Assembly: GCF_023856365.1 (NCBI RefSeq)
Contig: NW_026042474.1
Span: forward strand, 62,001-126,000
From: Brienomyrus brachyistius
Lineage: Eukaryota > Chordata > Actinopteri > Osteoglossiformes > Mormyridae
Direction of reading: 5' to 3'
Length of the DNA: 64,000 nucleotides
Below the pieces are notes generated by a model. It saw only the letters and a program-made list of their open reading frames with translations, was not told the DNA's origin and did no database searches. Shown one piece after another: positions 1 through 12,700 of the stretch (positions within the stretch are counted from its first letter, which is position 1; each line of letters begins with the position of its first letter). The position numbers were made by a program, and so were the translations under genes.

Positions 1-1200
1 GGAGTCCCAAGATGCATAGGGCTAGAGTCCTGACACATAGCGGGACGAAGTCCAAAGATGCATAAAGCCAGAGTGCTGATACTTACGGGAACGGAGTCCC
101 AAGATGCATAGGGCTAGAGTCCTGACACATAGCGGGACGAAGTCCAAAGATGCATAGGGCCAGAGTGCTGATACTTAGGGGGACGGAGTCCCAAGATGCA
201 TAGGGCCAGAGTCCTGACACATGGGGGGAAGGAGTCCCAAGATGCATAGGGCCAGAGTCCTGATACTTAGGGGGACGGAGTCCCAAGATGCATAGGGCTA
301 GTGTGCTGATACTTAGGGGGACGGAGTCCCAAGATGCATAGGGCCAGAGTGCTGATACTTAGGGGGACGGAGTCCCAAGATGCATAGGGCCAGAGTCCTG
401 ACACATGGGGGGAAGGAGTCCCAAGATGCATAGGGCCAGAGTCCTGATACTTAGGGGGACGGAGTCCCAAGATGCATAGGGCCAGAGTCCTGACACATGG
501 GGGGAAGGAGTCCCAAGATGCATAGGGCCAGAGTCCTGATACTTAGGGGGACGGAGTCCCAAGATGCATAGGGAGAGAGTGCTGACACATAGGGGGATGG
601 AGTCCCAAGATGCATAGGGCCAGAGTCCTGACACAAAAAGGGGGGCCGAGTCCCTAGATGCATAGGGCCAGGGTCCTGACACATTGGGGGGCTGAGTCCC
701 AAGATGCATAGGGCCAGACTGCTGATACTTAGGGGGACAGAGTCCAAAGATGCATAGGGCCAGAGTGCTAATACTTAGGGGGATGGAGTCCCAAGATGCA
801 TAGCGCCAGAGTGCTGATACTTAGGGGGACGGAGTCCCAAGTTGCATAGGGCCAGAGTCCTGACTCATAGGGGGATGAAGTCCCAAGATGCATAGGGCCA
901 GAGTCCTGACACATAGGGGGATGGAGTCCCAAGATGCATAGGGCCAGAGTCCTGATACTTAGGGGGTCGGAGTCCCAAGATGCATAGGGCCAGAGTGCTG
1001 ATACTTAGGGGGACAGAGTCCCAAGATGTATAGGACCAGGGTCCTGACACATAGGGAGATGGAGTCCTAAGGTACATATGGCCAGAGTCCTAATACTTAG
1101 GTGGACGGAGTCCCAAGATGCTTAGGGCCAGGGTCCTGACACATAGGGGGGTGGAGTCCCATGATGCATAGGGCCAGAGTGCTGATACTTAGGGGGACAG
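1..1200 (+). repeat. Irregular monomer block at the left edge
   Basis: Positions 1-480 match 8149-8628 and 12,153-12,632 (offsets 8148 and 12,152), so the left edge enters the middle of a block seen again in both copies of the 4004-bp repeat. Within 1-480 there is a 184-bp (4-monomer) sub-periodicity. A 92-bp (2-monomer) unit carrying ACATGGGGGGAAGG is doubled near 391-575. The first 48-bp variant monomer is at 631. From about 276 onward the block resembles 4096 onward (offset 3820), with local rearrangement around 480-620. No gene is seen. Confidence 0.8.
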
Positions 1201-2166
1201 AGTCCCAAGATGCATAGGGCTAGTGTGCTGATACTTAGGGGGACGTAGTCCCAAGATGCATAGGGCCAGAGTGCTGATACTTAGGGGGACGGAGTCCCAA
1301 GATGCATAGGGAGAGAGTGCTGACACATAGGGGGATGGAGTCCCAAGATGCAAAGGGCCAGAGTGCTAATACTTAGGGGTATGGAGTCCCAATGTGCATG
1401 GGGCCAGAGTCCTGACACATAGGGGGACGGAGTCCCAAGATGCATAGGGCCAGAGTCCTGACACATAGGGGGACGAAGTCCAAAGATGCATAAGGCCAGA
1501 GTGCTGATCCTTAGGGGGACGGAGTCCCAAGATGCATAGGGCCAGAGTCCTGTCACATAGGGGAACGGAGTCCCAAGATGCATTGGGCCAGAGTGCTGAT
1601 ACTTACGGGAACGGAGTCCCAAGATGCATAGGGCTAGAGTCCTGACACATAGCGGGACGAAGTCCAAAGATGCATAGGGCCAGAGTGCTGATACTCAGGG
1701 GGACGGATTCCCAAGATGCATAGGGCCAGAATCCTGATACTTAGGGGGACGGAGTCCCAAGATGCATAGGGCCAGAGTCCTGACACATAGGGGGATGTAG
1801 TCCCAAGATGCATAGGGCCAGAGTCCTGATACTTAGGCGGACGGAGTCCCAAGATGCATAGGGCCAGTGTCCTGACACATAGGGGGATGGAGTCCCAAGA
1901 TGCATCGGGCCAGAGTGCTGATACTTAGGGGGACGGAGTCCCAAGATGCATACGGCCAGGGTCCTGACACATAGGGGGACGGAGACCCAAGATGCATAAA
2001 GCCAGAGTCCTGATACTTAGGGGGACGGAGTCCCAAGATTCTTAGGGCCAGGGTCCTGACACATAGGGGGGCGGAGTCCCAATATGCATAGGGCCAGAGT
2101 GCTGATACTTAGGGGGACAGAATCCAAAGATGCATAGGGCCAGAGTGCTAATACTTAGGGGGATGG
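1201..2166 (+). repeat. 966-bp HOR, copy 1
   Basis: This is a higher-order repeat of 21 monomers. Classed by second half (D = TGATACTTA-like, A = TGACACATA-like), the order counted directly is D D A D A A D A D A D D A D A D A D A D D, so it is nearly alternating. Diagnostic sites are GACGTAG near the start, GGGAGAGAG, GCAAAGGG, GGGGTATGG, CTTACGGGAACGG, ATACTCAGG, GATGTAG, GCATCGGG, GCATACGG, GGAGACCC and AGATTCTTAGG. It is followed head-to-tail by copies 2 and 3. It differs from them at a few sites, for example GCATGGGG versus GCATGAGG near 1398 and AGAATCC versus AGAGACC near 1727. Confidence 0.9.
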
Positions 2167-3132
2167 AGTCCCAAGATGCATAGGGCTAGTGTGCTGATAC
2201 TTAGGGGGACGTAGTCCCAAGATGCATAGGGCCAGAGTGCTGATACTTAGGGGGACGGAGTCCCAAGATGCATAGGGAGAGAGTGCTGACACATAGGGGG
2301 ATGGAGTCCCAAGATGCAAAGGGCCAGAGTGCTAATACTTAGGGGTATGGAGTCCCAATGTGCATGAGGCCAGAGTCCTGACACATAGGGGGACGGAGTC
2401 CCAAGATGCATAGGGCCAGAGTCCTGACACATAGGGGGACGAAGTCCAAAGATGCATAAGGCCAGAGTGCTGATCCTTAGGGGGACGGAGTCCCAAGATG
2501 CATAGGGCCAGAGTCCTGTCACATAGGGGAACGGAGTCCCAAGATGCATTGGGCCAGAGTGCTGATACTTACGGGAACGGAGTCCCAAGATGCATAGGGC
2601 TAGAGTCCTGACACATAGCGGGACGAAGTCCAAAGATGCATAGGGCCAGAGTGCTGATACTCAGGGGGACGGATTCCCAAGATGCATAGGGCCAGAGACC
2701 TGATACTTAGGGGGACGGAGTCCCAAGATGCATAGGGCCAGAGTCCTGACACATAGGGGGATGTAGTCCCAAGATGCATAGGGCCAGAGTCCTGATACTT
2801 AGGCGGACGGAGTCCCAAGATGCATAGGGCCAGTGTCCTGACACATAGGGGGATGGAGTCCCAAGATGCATCGGGCCAGAGTGCTGATACTTAGGGGGAC
2901 GGAGTCCCAAGATGCATACGGCCAGGGTCCTGACACATAGGGGGACGGAGACCCAAGATGCATAAAGCCAGAGTCCTGATACTTAGGGGGACGGAGTCCC
3001 AAGATTCTTAGGGCCAGGGTCCTGACACATAGGGGGGCGGAGTCCCAATATGCATAGGGCCAGAGTGCTGATACTTAGGGGGACAGAATCCAAAGATGCA
3101 TAGGGCCAGAGTGCTAATACTTAGGGGGATGG
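2167..3132 (+). repeat. 966-bp HOR, copy 2
   Basis: It has the same 21-monomer order as the preceding copy at an exact 966-bp offset. It shares GCATGAGG and AGAGACC with copy 3, so copies 2 and 3 look like the younger pair. Confidence 0.9.
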
Positions 3133-4098
3133 AGTCCCAAGATGCATAGGGCTAGTGTGCTGATACTTAGGGGGACGTAGTCCCAAGATGCATAGGGCCA
3201 GAGTGCTGATACTTAGGGGGACGGAGTCCCAAGATGCATAGGGAGAGAGTGCTGACACATAGGGGGATGGAGTCCCAAGATGCAAAGGGCCAGAGTGCTA
3301 ATACTTAGGGGTATGGAGTCCCAATGTGCATGAGGCCAGAGTCCTGACACATAGGGGGACGGAGTCCCAAGATGCATAGGGCCAGAGTCCTGACACATAG
3401 GGGGACGAAGTCCAAAGATGCATAAGGCCAGAGTGCTGATCCTTAGGGGGACGGAGTCCCAAGATGCATAGGGCCAGAGTCCTGTCACATAGGGGAACGG
3501 AGTCCCAAGATGCATTGGGCCAGAGTGCTGATACTTACGGGAACGGAGTCCCAAGATGCATAGGGCTAGAGTCCTGACACATAGCGGGACGAAGTCCAAA
3601 GATGCATAGGGCCAGAGTGCTGATACTCAGGGGGACGGATTCCCAAGATGCATAGGGCCAGAGACCTGATACTTAGGGGGACGGAGTCCCAAGATGCATA
3701 GGGCCAGAGTCCTGACACATAGGGGGATGTAGTCCCAAGATGCATAGGGCCAGAGTCCTGATACTTAGGCGGACGGAGTCCCAAGATGCATAGGGCCAGT
3801 GTCCTGACACATAGGGGGATGGAGTCCCAAGATGCATCGGGCCAGAGTGCTGATACTTAGGGGGACGGAGTCCCAAGATGCATACGGCCAGGGTCCTGAC
3901 ACATAGGGGGACGGAGACCCAAGATGCATAAAGCCAGAGTCCTGATACTTAGGGGGACGGAGTCCCAAGATTCTTAGGGCCAGGGTCCTGACACATAGGG
4001 GGCCGGAGTCCCAATATGCATAGGGCCAGAGTGCTGATACTTAGGGGGACAGAATCCAAAGATGCATAGGGCCAGAGTGCTAATACTTAGGGGGATGG
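3133..4098 (+). repeat. 966-bp HOR, copy 3
   Basis: This is the third head-to-tail copy at an exact 966-bp offset. A small difference near 4000 reads GGGGGCCGG where copies 1 and 2 read GGGGGGCGG. The register breaks just after 4098: the next unit repeats GGGCTAGTGTGC but then reads GACGGAG instead of GACGTAG. Confidence 0.9.
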
Positions 4099-5020
4099 AG
4101 TCCCAAGATGCATAGGGCTAGTGTGCTGATACTTAGGGGGACGGAGTCCCAAGATGCATAGGGCCAGAGTGCTGATACTTAGGGGGACGGAGTCCCAAGA
4201 TGCATAGGGCCAGAGTCCTGACACATGGGGGGAAGGAGTCCCAAGATGCATAGGGCCAGAGTCCTGATACTTAGGGGAACGGAGTCCTAAGATGCATAGG
4301 GAGAGAGTGCTGACACATAGGGGAATGGAGTCCCAAGATGCAAAAGGCCAGAGTCCTAATACTTAGGGGTATGGAGTCCCAAGATGCATAGGGCCAGAGT
4401 CCTGATACTTAGGCGGACGGAGTCCCAAGATGCATAGGGCCAGAGTCCTGACACAAAAAGGGGGGCCGAGTCCCTAGATGCATAGGGCCAGGGTCCTGAC
4501 ACATTGGGGGGCTGAGTCCCAAGATGCATAGGGCCAGACTGCTGATACTTAGGGGGACAGAGTCCAAAGATGCATAGGGCCAGAGTGCTAATACTTAGGG
4601 GGATGGAGTCCCAAGATGCATAGTGCCAGAGTGCTGATACTTAGGGGGACGGAGTCCCAAGTTGCATAGGGCCAGAGTCCTGACTCATAGGGGGATGAAG
4701 TCCCAAGTTGCATTGGGCCAGAGTCCTGACACATAGGGGGATGGAGTCCCAAGACGCATAGGGCCAGTGTGCTGATACTTATGGGGACGGAGTCCCAAGA
4801 TGCATAGTGCCAGAGTGGTGACACATAGGGGGACAGAGTCCCAAGATGTATAGGACCAGGGTCCTGACACATAGGGAGATGGAGTCCTAAGGTACATATG
4901 GCCAGAGTCCTAATACTTAGGTGGACGGAGTCCCAAGATGCTTAGGGCCAGGGTCCTGACACATAGGGGGGTGGAGTCCCAAGATGCATAGGGCCAGAGT
5001 GCTGATACTTAGGGGGACAG
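4099..5020 (+). repeat. Linker block between 966-bp HOR groups
   Basis: Satellite monomers that are not part of the 966-bp HOR. The stretch 4099-4840 is repeated at 6953-7694 (offset 2854 bp, 62 x 46 + 2). Much of it also resembles about 276-1200 (offset 3820). It carries a 48-bp variant monomer at 4451. No gene is seen. Confidence 0.8.
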
Positions 5021-5986
5021 AGTCCCAAGATGCATAGGGCTAGTGTGCTGATACTTAGGGGGACGTAGTCCCAAGATGCATAGGGCCAGAGTGCTGATAC
5101 TTAGGGGGACGGAGTCCCAAGATGCATAGGGAGAGAGTGCTGACACATAGGGGGATGGAGTCCCAAGATGCAAAGGGCCAGAGTGCTAATACTTAGGGGT
5201 ATGGAGTCCCAATGTGCATGGGGCCAGAGTCCTGACACATAGGGGGACGGAGTCCCAAGATGCATAGGGCCAGAGTCCTGACACATAGGGGGACGAAGTC
5301 CAAAGATGCATAAGGCCAGAGTGCTGATCCTTAGGGGGACGGAGTCCCAAGATGCATAGGGCCAGAGTCCTGTCACATAGGGGAACGGAGTCCCAAGATG
5401 CATTGGGCCAGAGTGCTGATACTTACGGGAACGGAGTCCCAAGATGCATAGGGCTAGAGTCCTGACACATAGCGGGACGAAGTCCAAAGATGCATAGGGC
5501 CAGAGTGCTGATACTCAGGGGGACGGATTCCCAAGATGCATAGGGCCAGAATCCTGATACTTAGGGGGACGGAGTCCCAAGATGCATAGGGCCAGAGTCC
5601 TGACACATAGGGGGATGTAGTCCCAAGATGCATAGGGCCAGAGTCCTGATACTTAGGCGGACGGAGTCCCAAGATGCATAGGGCCAGTGTCCTGACACAT
5701 AGGGGGATGGAGTCCCAAGATGCATCGGGCCAGAGTGCTGATACTTAGGGGGACGGAGTCCCAAGATGCATACGGCCAGGGTCCTGACACATAGGGGGAC
5801 GGAGACCCAAGATGCATAAAGCCAGAGTCCTGATACTTAGGGGGACGGAGTCCCAAGATTCTTAGGGCCAGGGTCCTGACACATAGGGGGGCGGAGTCCC
5901 AATATGCATAGGGCCAGAGTGCTGATACTTAGGGGGACAGAATCCAAAGATGCATAGGGCCAGAGTGCTAATACTTAGGGGGATGG
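5021..5986 (+). repeat. 966-bp HOR, copy 4
   Basis: It is the same 21-monomer unit, 3820 bp downstream of copy 1. It shares GCATGGGG and AGAATCC with copy 1 and not the copy 2/3 variants, so the larger 3820-bp unit was probably duplicated with its internal HOR order intact. Confidence 0.88.
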
Positions 5987-8900
5987 AGTCCCAAGATGCA
6001 TAGGGCTAGTGTGCTGATACTTAGGGGGACGTAGTCCCAAGATGCATAGGGCCAGAGTGCTGATACTTAGGGGGACGGAGTCCCAAGATGCATAGGGAGA
6101 GAGTGCTGACACTTAGGGGGATGGAGTCCCAAGATGCAAAGGGCCAGAGTGCTAATACTTAGGGGTATGGAGTCCCAATGTGCATGAGGCCAGAGTCCTG
6201 ACACATAGGGGGACGGAGTCCCAAGATGCATAGGGCCAGAGTCCTGACACATAGGGGGACGAAGTCCAAAGATGCATAAGGCCAGAGTGCTGATCCTTAG
6301 GGGGACGGAGTCCCAAGATGCATAGGGCCAGAGTCCTGTCACATAGGGGAACGGAGTCCCAAGATGCATTGGGCCAGAGTGCTGATACTTACGGGAACGG
6401 AGTCCCAAGATGCATAGGGCTAGAGTCCTGACACATAGCGGGACGAAGTCCAAAGATGCATAGGGCCAGAGTGCTGATACTCAGGGGGACGGATTCCCAA
6501 GATGCATAGGGCCAGAGACCTGATACTTAGGGGGACGGAGTCCCAAGATGCATAGGGCCAGAGTCCTGACACATAGGGGGATGTAGTCCCAAGATGCATA
6601 GGGCCAGAGTCCTGATACTTAGGCGGACGGAGTCCCAAGATGCATAGGGCCAGTGTCCTGACACATAGGGGGATGGAGTCCCAAGATGCATCGGGCCAGA
6701 GTGCTGATACTTAGGGGGACGGAGTCCCAAGATGCATACGGCCAGGGTCCTGACACATAGGGGGACGGAGACCCAAGATGCATAAAGCCAGAGTCCTGAT
6801 ACTTAGGGGGACGGAGTCCCAAGATTCTTAGGGCCAGGGTCCTGACACATAGGGGGGCGGAGTCCCAATATGCATAGGGCCAGAGTGCTGATACTTAGGG
6901 GGACAGAATCCAAAGATGCATAGGGCCAGAGTGCTAATACTTAGGGGGATGGAGTCCCAAGATGCATAGGGCTAGTGTGCTGATACTTAGGGGGACGGAG
7001 TCCCAAGATGCATAGGGCCAGAGTGCTGATACTTAGGGGGACGGAGTCCCAAGATGCATAGGGCCAGAGTCCTGACACATGGGGGGAAGGAGTCCCAAGA
7101 TGCATAGGGCCAGAGTCCTGATACTTAGGGGAACGGAGTCCTAAGATGCATAGGGAGAGAGTGCTGACACATAGGGGAATGGAGTCCCAAGATGCAAAAG
7201 GCCAGAGTCCTAATACTTAGGGGTATGGAGTCCCAAGATGCATAGGGCCAGAGTCCTGATACTTAGGCGGACGGAGTCCCAAGATGCATAGGGCCAGAGT
7301 CCTGACACAAAAAGGGGGGCCGAGTCCCTAGATGCATAGGGCCAGGGTCCTGACACATTGGGGGGCTGAGTCCCAAGATGCATAGGGCCAGACTGCTGAT
7401 ACTTAGGGGGACAGAGTCCAAAGATGCATAGGGCCAGAGTGCTAATACTTAGGGGGATGGAGTCCCAAGATGCATAGTGCCAGAGTGCTGATACTTAGGG
7501 GGACGGAGTCCCAAGTTGCATAGGGCCAGAGTCCTGACTCATAGGGGGATGAAGTCCCAAGTTGCATTGGGCCAGAGTCCTGACACATAGGGGGATGGAG
7601 TCCCAAGACGCATAGGGCCAGTGTGCTGATACTTATGGGGACGGAGTCCCAAGATGCATAGTGCCAGAGTGGTGACACATAGGGGGACGGAATCCCAAGA
7701 TGCATAGGGCCAGAGTCTTGATACTTAGGGGGATGGAGTCCCAAGATGCATAGGGCCAGAGTCCTGACACATAGGGGGACGGAGTCCCAAGATGCCTAGG
7801 GCCAGAGTGCTGATACTTAAGGGGATGGAGTCCCAAGATGCATAGGGCCAGAGTCCTGATACTTACGGGGACGGAGTCCCAAAATGCATAGGGCTAGAGT
7901 CCTGACATATAGGGGGACGAAGTCTCAAGATGCATAGGGCCAGAGTGCTGATCCTTAGGTGGATGGAGTCCCAAGATGCATAGGGCCAGAGTCCTGATAT
8001 ATAGGGGGGCGGAGTCCCAAGATGCTTAGGGCCAGAATGCTGATACTTAGGGGGACGGAGTCCCAAGATGCATAGGGCCAGAGTCCTGACACTTAGGGGA
8101 ACAGAGTCCCAAGATGCATAGGGCCAGAGTGCTGATACTTACGGGAACGGAGTCCCAAGATGCATAGGGCTAGAGTCCTGACACATAGCGGGACGAAGTC
8201 CAAAGATGCATAAAGCCAGAGTGCTGATACTTACGGGAACGGAGTCCCAAGATGCATAGGGCTAGAGTCCTGACACATAGCGGGACGAAGTCCAAAGATG
8301 CATAGGGCCAGAGTGCTGATACTTAGGGGGACGGAGTCCCAAGATGCATAGGGCCAGAGTCCTGACACATGGAGGGAAGGAGTCCCAAGATGCATAGGGC
8401 CAGAGTCCTGATACTTAGGGGGACGGAGTCCCAAGATGCATAGGGCTAGTGTGCTGATACTTAGGGGGACGGAGTCCCAAGATGCATAGGGCCAGAGTGC
8501 TGATACTTAGAGGGACGGAGTCCCAAGATGCATAGGGCCAGAGTCCTGACACATGGGGGGAAGGAGTCCCAAGATGCATAGGGCCAGAGTCCTGATACTT
8601 AGGGGGACGGAGTCCCAAGATGCATAGGGAGAGAGTGCTGACACATAGGGGGATGAAGTCCCAAGATGCAAAGGGCCAGAGTGCTAATACTTAGGGGTAT
8701 GGAGTCCCAAGGTGCATGGGGCCAGAGTCCTGACACATAGGGGGACGGAGTCCCAAGATGCATAGGGCCAGAGTCCTGACACATAGGGGGACGAAGTCCA
8801 AAGATGCATAGGGCCAGAGTGCTGATCCTTAGGGGGACGGAGTCCCAAGATACATAGGGCCAGAGTGCTGATACTTAGGGACACGGAGTCCCAAGATGCA

Positions 8901-9789
8901 TTGGGCCAGAGTCCTGATATATAGGGGGGGGAAGTCCCAAGATGCTTAGGGCCAGAATGCTGATACTTAGGGGGACGGAGTCCCAAGATGCATAGGGCCA
9001 GAGTCCTGTCACATAGGGGAACGGAGTCCCAAGATGCATAGGGCCAGAGTGCTGATACTTACGGGAACGGAGTCCCAAGATGCATAGGGCTAGAGTCCTG
9101 ACACATAGCGGGACGAAGTCCAAAGATGCATAGGGCCAGAGTGCTGATACTTAGGGGGACGGATTCCCAAGATGCATAGGGCCAGAGTCCTGATACTTAG
9201 GGGGACAGAGTCCCAAGATGCATAGGGCCAGAGTCCTGACACATAGGGGGATGTAGTCCCAAGATGCATAGGGCCAGAGTCCTGATACTTAGGCGGACGG
9301 AGTCCCAAGATGCATAGGGCCAGTGTCCTGACACATAGGGGGATGGAGTCCCAAGATGCATCGGGCCAGAGTGCTGATACTTAGGGGGACGGAGTCCCAA
9401 GATGCATACGGCCAGGGTCCTGACACATAGGGGGACGGAGACCCAAGATGCATAAAGCCAGAGTCCTGACACATAGGGGGACGAAGTCCAAAGATGCATA
9501 AGGCCAGAGTGCTGATCCTTAGGGGGACGGAGTCCCAAGATGCATAGGGCCAGAGTGCTGATACTTAGGGAGACGGAGTCCCAAGATGCATTGGGCCAGA
9601 GTGCTGATACTTAGGGGGACGGAGTCCCAAGATGCATAGGGCCAGAGTCCTGATACTTAGGGGGACGGAGTGCCAAGATACATAGGGCCAGAGTGCTGAT
9701 ACTTAGGGGGACGGAGTCCCAAGATGCATAGGGCCAGAGTCTTGATACTTAGGGGGATGGAGTCCCAAGATGCATAGGGCCAGAGTCCT
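5786..9789 (+). repeat. 4004-bp tandem duplication, copy 1 (87 monomers)
   Basis: Landmarks from about 5786 to 9789 recur 4004 bp later (86 x 46 + 48, one 48-bp variant monomer per copy). Matched anchors include 6067/10,071, 7442/11,446, 8231/12,235, 8875/12,879 and 9289/13,293. The copy contains one 966-bp HOR, a 48-bp variant at 7305, and the mixed D/A region 6953-9789, which holds only satellite monomers. Confidence 0.85.
5987..6952 (+). repeat. 966-bp HOR, copy 5
   Basis: It follows copy 4 head-to-tail at 966 bp and carries the copy 2/3 variants (GCATGAGG, AGAGACC). Private difference: GACACTTAGG near 6108 where sister copies read GACACATAGG. It also lies inside the first copy of the 4004-bp repeat. 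Confidence 0.88.
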
Positions 9790-12700
9790 GACACATAGGG
9801 GGACGAAGACCCAAGATGCATAAAGCCAGAGTCCTGATACTTAGGGGGACGGAGTCCCAAGATTCTTAGGGCCAGGGTCCTGACACATAGGGGGGCGGAG
9901 TCCCAATATGCATAGGGCCAGAGTGCTGATACTTAGGGGGACAGAATCCAAAGATGCATAGGGCCAGAGTGCTAATACTTAGGGGGATGGAGTCCCAAGA
10001 TGCATAGGGCTAGTGTGCTGATACTTAGGGGGACGTAGTCCCAAGATGCATAGGGCCAGTGTGCTGATACTTAGGGGGACGGAGTCCCAAGATGCATAGG
10101 GAGAGAGTGCTGACACATAGGGGGATGGAGTCCCAAGATGCAAAGGGCCAGAGTGCTAATACTTAGGGGTATGGAGTCCCAATGTGCATGGGGCCAGAGT
10201 CCTGACACATAGGGGGACGGAGTCCCAAGATGCATAGGGCCAGAGTCCTGACACATAGGGGGACGAAGTCCAAAGATGCATAAGGCCAGAGTGCTGATCC
10301 TTAGGGGGACGGAGTCCCAAGATGCATAGGGCCAGAGTCCTGTCACATAGGGGAACGGAGTCCCAAGATGCATTGGGCCAGAGTGCTGATACTTACGGGA
10401 ACGGAGTCCCAAGATGCATAGGGCTAGAGTCCTGACACATAGCGGGACGAAGTCCAAAGATGCATAGGGCCAGAGTGCTGATACTCAGGGGGACGGATTC
10501 CCAAGATGCATAGGGCCAGAGACCTGATACTTAGGGGGACGGAGTCCCAAGATGCATAGGGCCAGAGTCCTGACACATAGGGGGATGTAGTCCCAAGATG
10601 CATAGGGCCAGAGTCCTGATACTTAGGCGAACGGAGTCCCAAGATGCATAGGGCCAGTGTCCTGACACATAGGGGGATGGAGTCCCAAGATGCATCGGGC
10701 CAGAGTGCTGATACTTAGGGGGACGGAGTCCCAAGATGCATACGGCCAGGGTCCTGACACATAGGGGGACGGAGACCCAAGATGCATAAAGCCAGAGTCC
10801 TGATACTTAGGGGGACGGAGTCCCAAGTTTCTTAGGGCCAGGGTCCTGACACATAGGGGGGCGGAGTCCCAATATGCATAGGGCCAGAGTGCTGATACTT
10901 AGGGGGACAGAATCCAAAGATGCATAGGGCCAGAGTGCTAATACTTAGGGGGATGGAGTCCCAAGATGCATAGGGCTAGTGTGCTGATACTTAGGGGGAC
11001 GGAGTCCCAAGATGCATAGGGCCAGAGTGCTGATACTTAGGGGGACGGAGTCCCAAGATGCATAGGGCCAGAGTCCTGACACATGGGGGGAAGGAGTCCC
11101 AAGATGCATAGGGCCAGAGTCCTGATACTTAGGGGAACGGAGTCCTAAGATGCATAGGGAGAGAGTGCTGACACATAGGGGAATGGAGTCCCAAGATGCA
11201 AAGGGCCAGAGTCCTAATACTTAGGGGTATGGAGTCCCAAGATGCATAGGGCCAGAGTCCTGATACTTAGGCGGACGGAGTCCCAAGATGCATAGGGCCA
11301 GAGTCCTGACACAAAAAGGGGGGCCGAGTCCCTAGATGCATAGGGCCAGGGTCCTGACACATTGGGGGGCTGAGTCCCAAGATGCATAATGCCAGACTGC
11401 TGATACTTAGGGGGACAGAGTCCAAAGATGCATAGGGCCAGAGTGCTAATACTTAGGGGGATGGAGTCCCAAGATGCATAGTGCCAGAGTGCTGATACTT
11501 AGGGGGACGGAGTCCCAAGTTGCATAGGGCCAGAGTCCTGACTCATAGGGGGATGAAGTCCCAAGTTGCATTGGGCCAGAGTCCTGACACATAGGGGGAT
11601 GGAGTCCCAAGACGCATAGGGCCAGTGTGCTGATACTTATGGGGACGGAGTCCCAAGATGCATAGGGCCAGAGTGGTGACACATAGGGGGACGGAATCCC
11701 AAGATGCATAGGGCCAGAGTCTTGATACTTAGGGGGATGGAGTCCCAAGATGCATAGGGCCAGAGTCCTGACACATAGGGGGACGGAGTCCCAAGATGCC
11801 TAGGGCCAGAGTGCTGATACTTAAGGGGATGGAGTCCCAAGATGCATAGGGCCAGAGTCCTGATACTTACGGGGACGGAGTCCCAAAATGCATAGGGCTA
11901 GAGTCCTGACATATAGGGGGACGAAGTCTCAAGATGCATAGGGCCAGAGTGCTGATCCTTAGGTGGATGGAGTCCCAAGATGCATAGGGCCAGAGTCCTG
12001 ATATATAGGGGGGCGGAGTCCCAAGATGCTTAGGGCCAGAATGCTGATACTTAGGGGGACGGAGTCCCAAGATGCATAGGGCCAGAGTCCTGACACATAG
12101 GGGAACAGAGTCCCAAGATGCATAAGGCCAGAGTCCTGATACTTACGGGAACGGAGTCCCAAGATGCATAGGGCTAGAGTCCTGACACATAGCGGGACGA
12201 AGTCCAAAGATGCATAAAGCCAGAGTGCTGATACTTACGGGAACGGAGTCCCAAGATGCATAGGGCTAGAGTCCTGACACATAGCGGGACGAAGTCCAAA
12301 GATGCATAGGGCCAGAGTGCTGATACTTAGGGGGACGGAGTCCCAAGATGCATAGGGCCAGAGTCCTGACACATGGGGGGAAGGAGTCCCAAGATGCATA
12401 GGGCCAGAGTCCTGATACTTAGGGGGACGGAGTCCCAAGATGCATAGGGCTAGTGTGCTGATACTTAGGGGGACGGAGTCCCAAGATGCATAGGGCCAGA
12501 GTGCTGATACTTAGGGGGACGGAGTCCCAAGATGCATAGGGCCAGAGTCCTGACACATGGGGGGAAGGAGTCCCAAGATGCATAGGGCCAGAGTCCTGAT
12601 ACTTAGGGGGACGGAGTCCCAAGATGCATAGGGAGAGAGTGCTGACACATAGGGGGATGAAGTCCCAAGATGCAAAGGGCCAGAGTGCTAATACTTAGGG

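Noticed and set aside
631..646. A5G6 tract as a promoter or terminator-like element
   Set aside because: It is a length variant of the ordinary monomer present in 16 duplicated copies, with no hairpin or adjacent gene.
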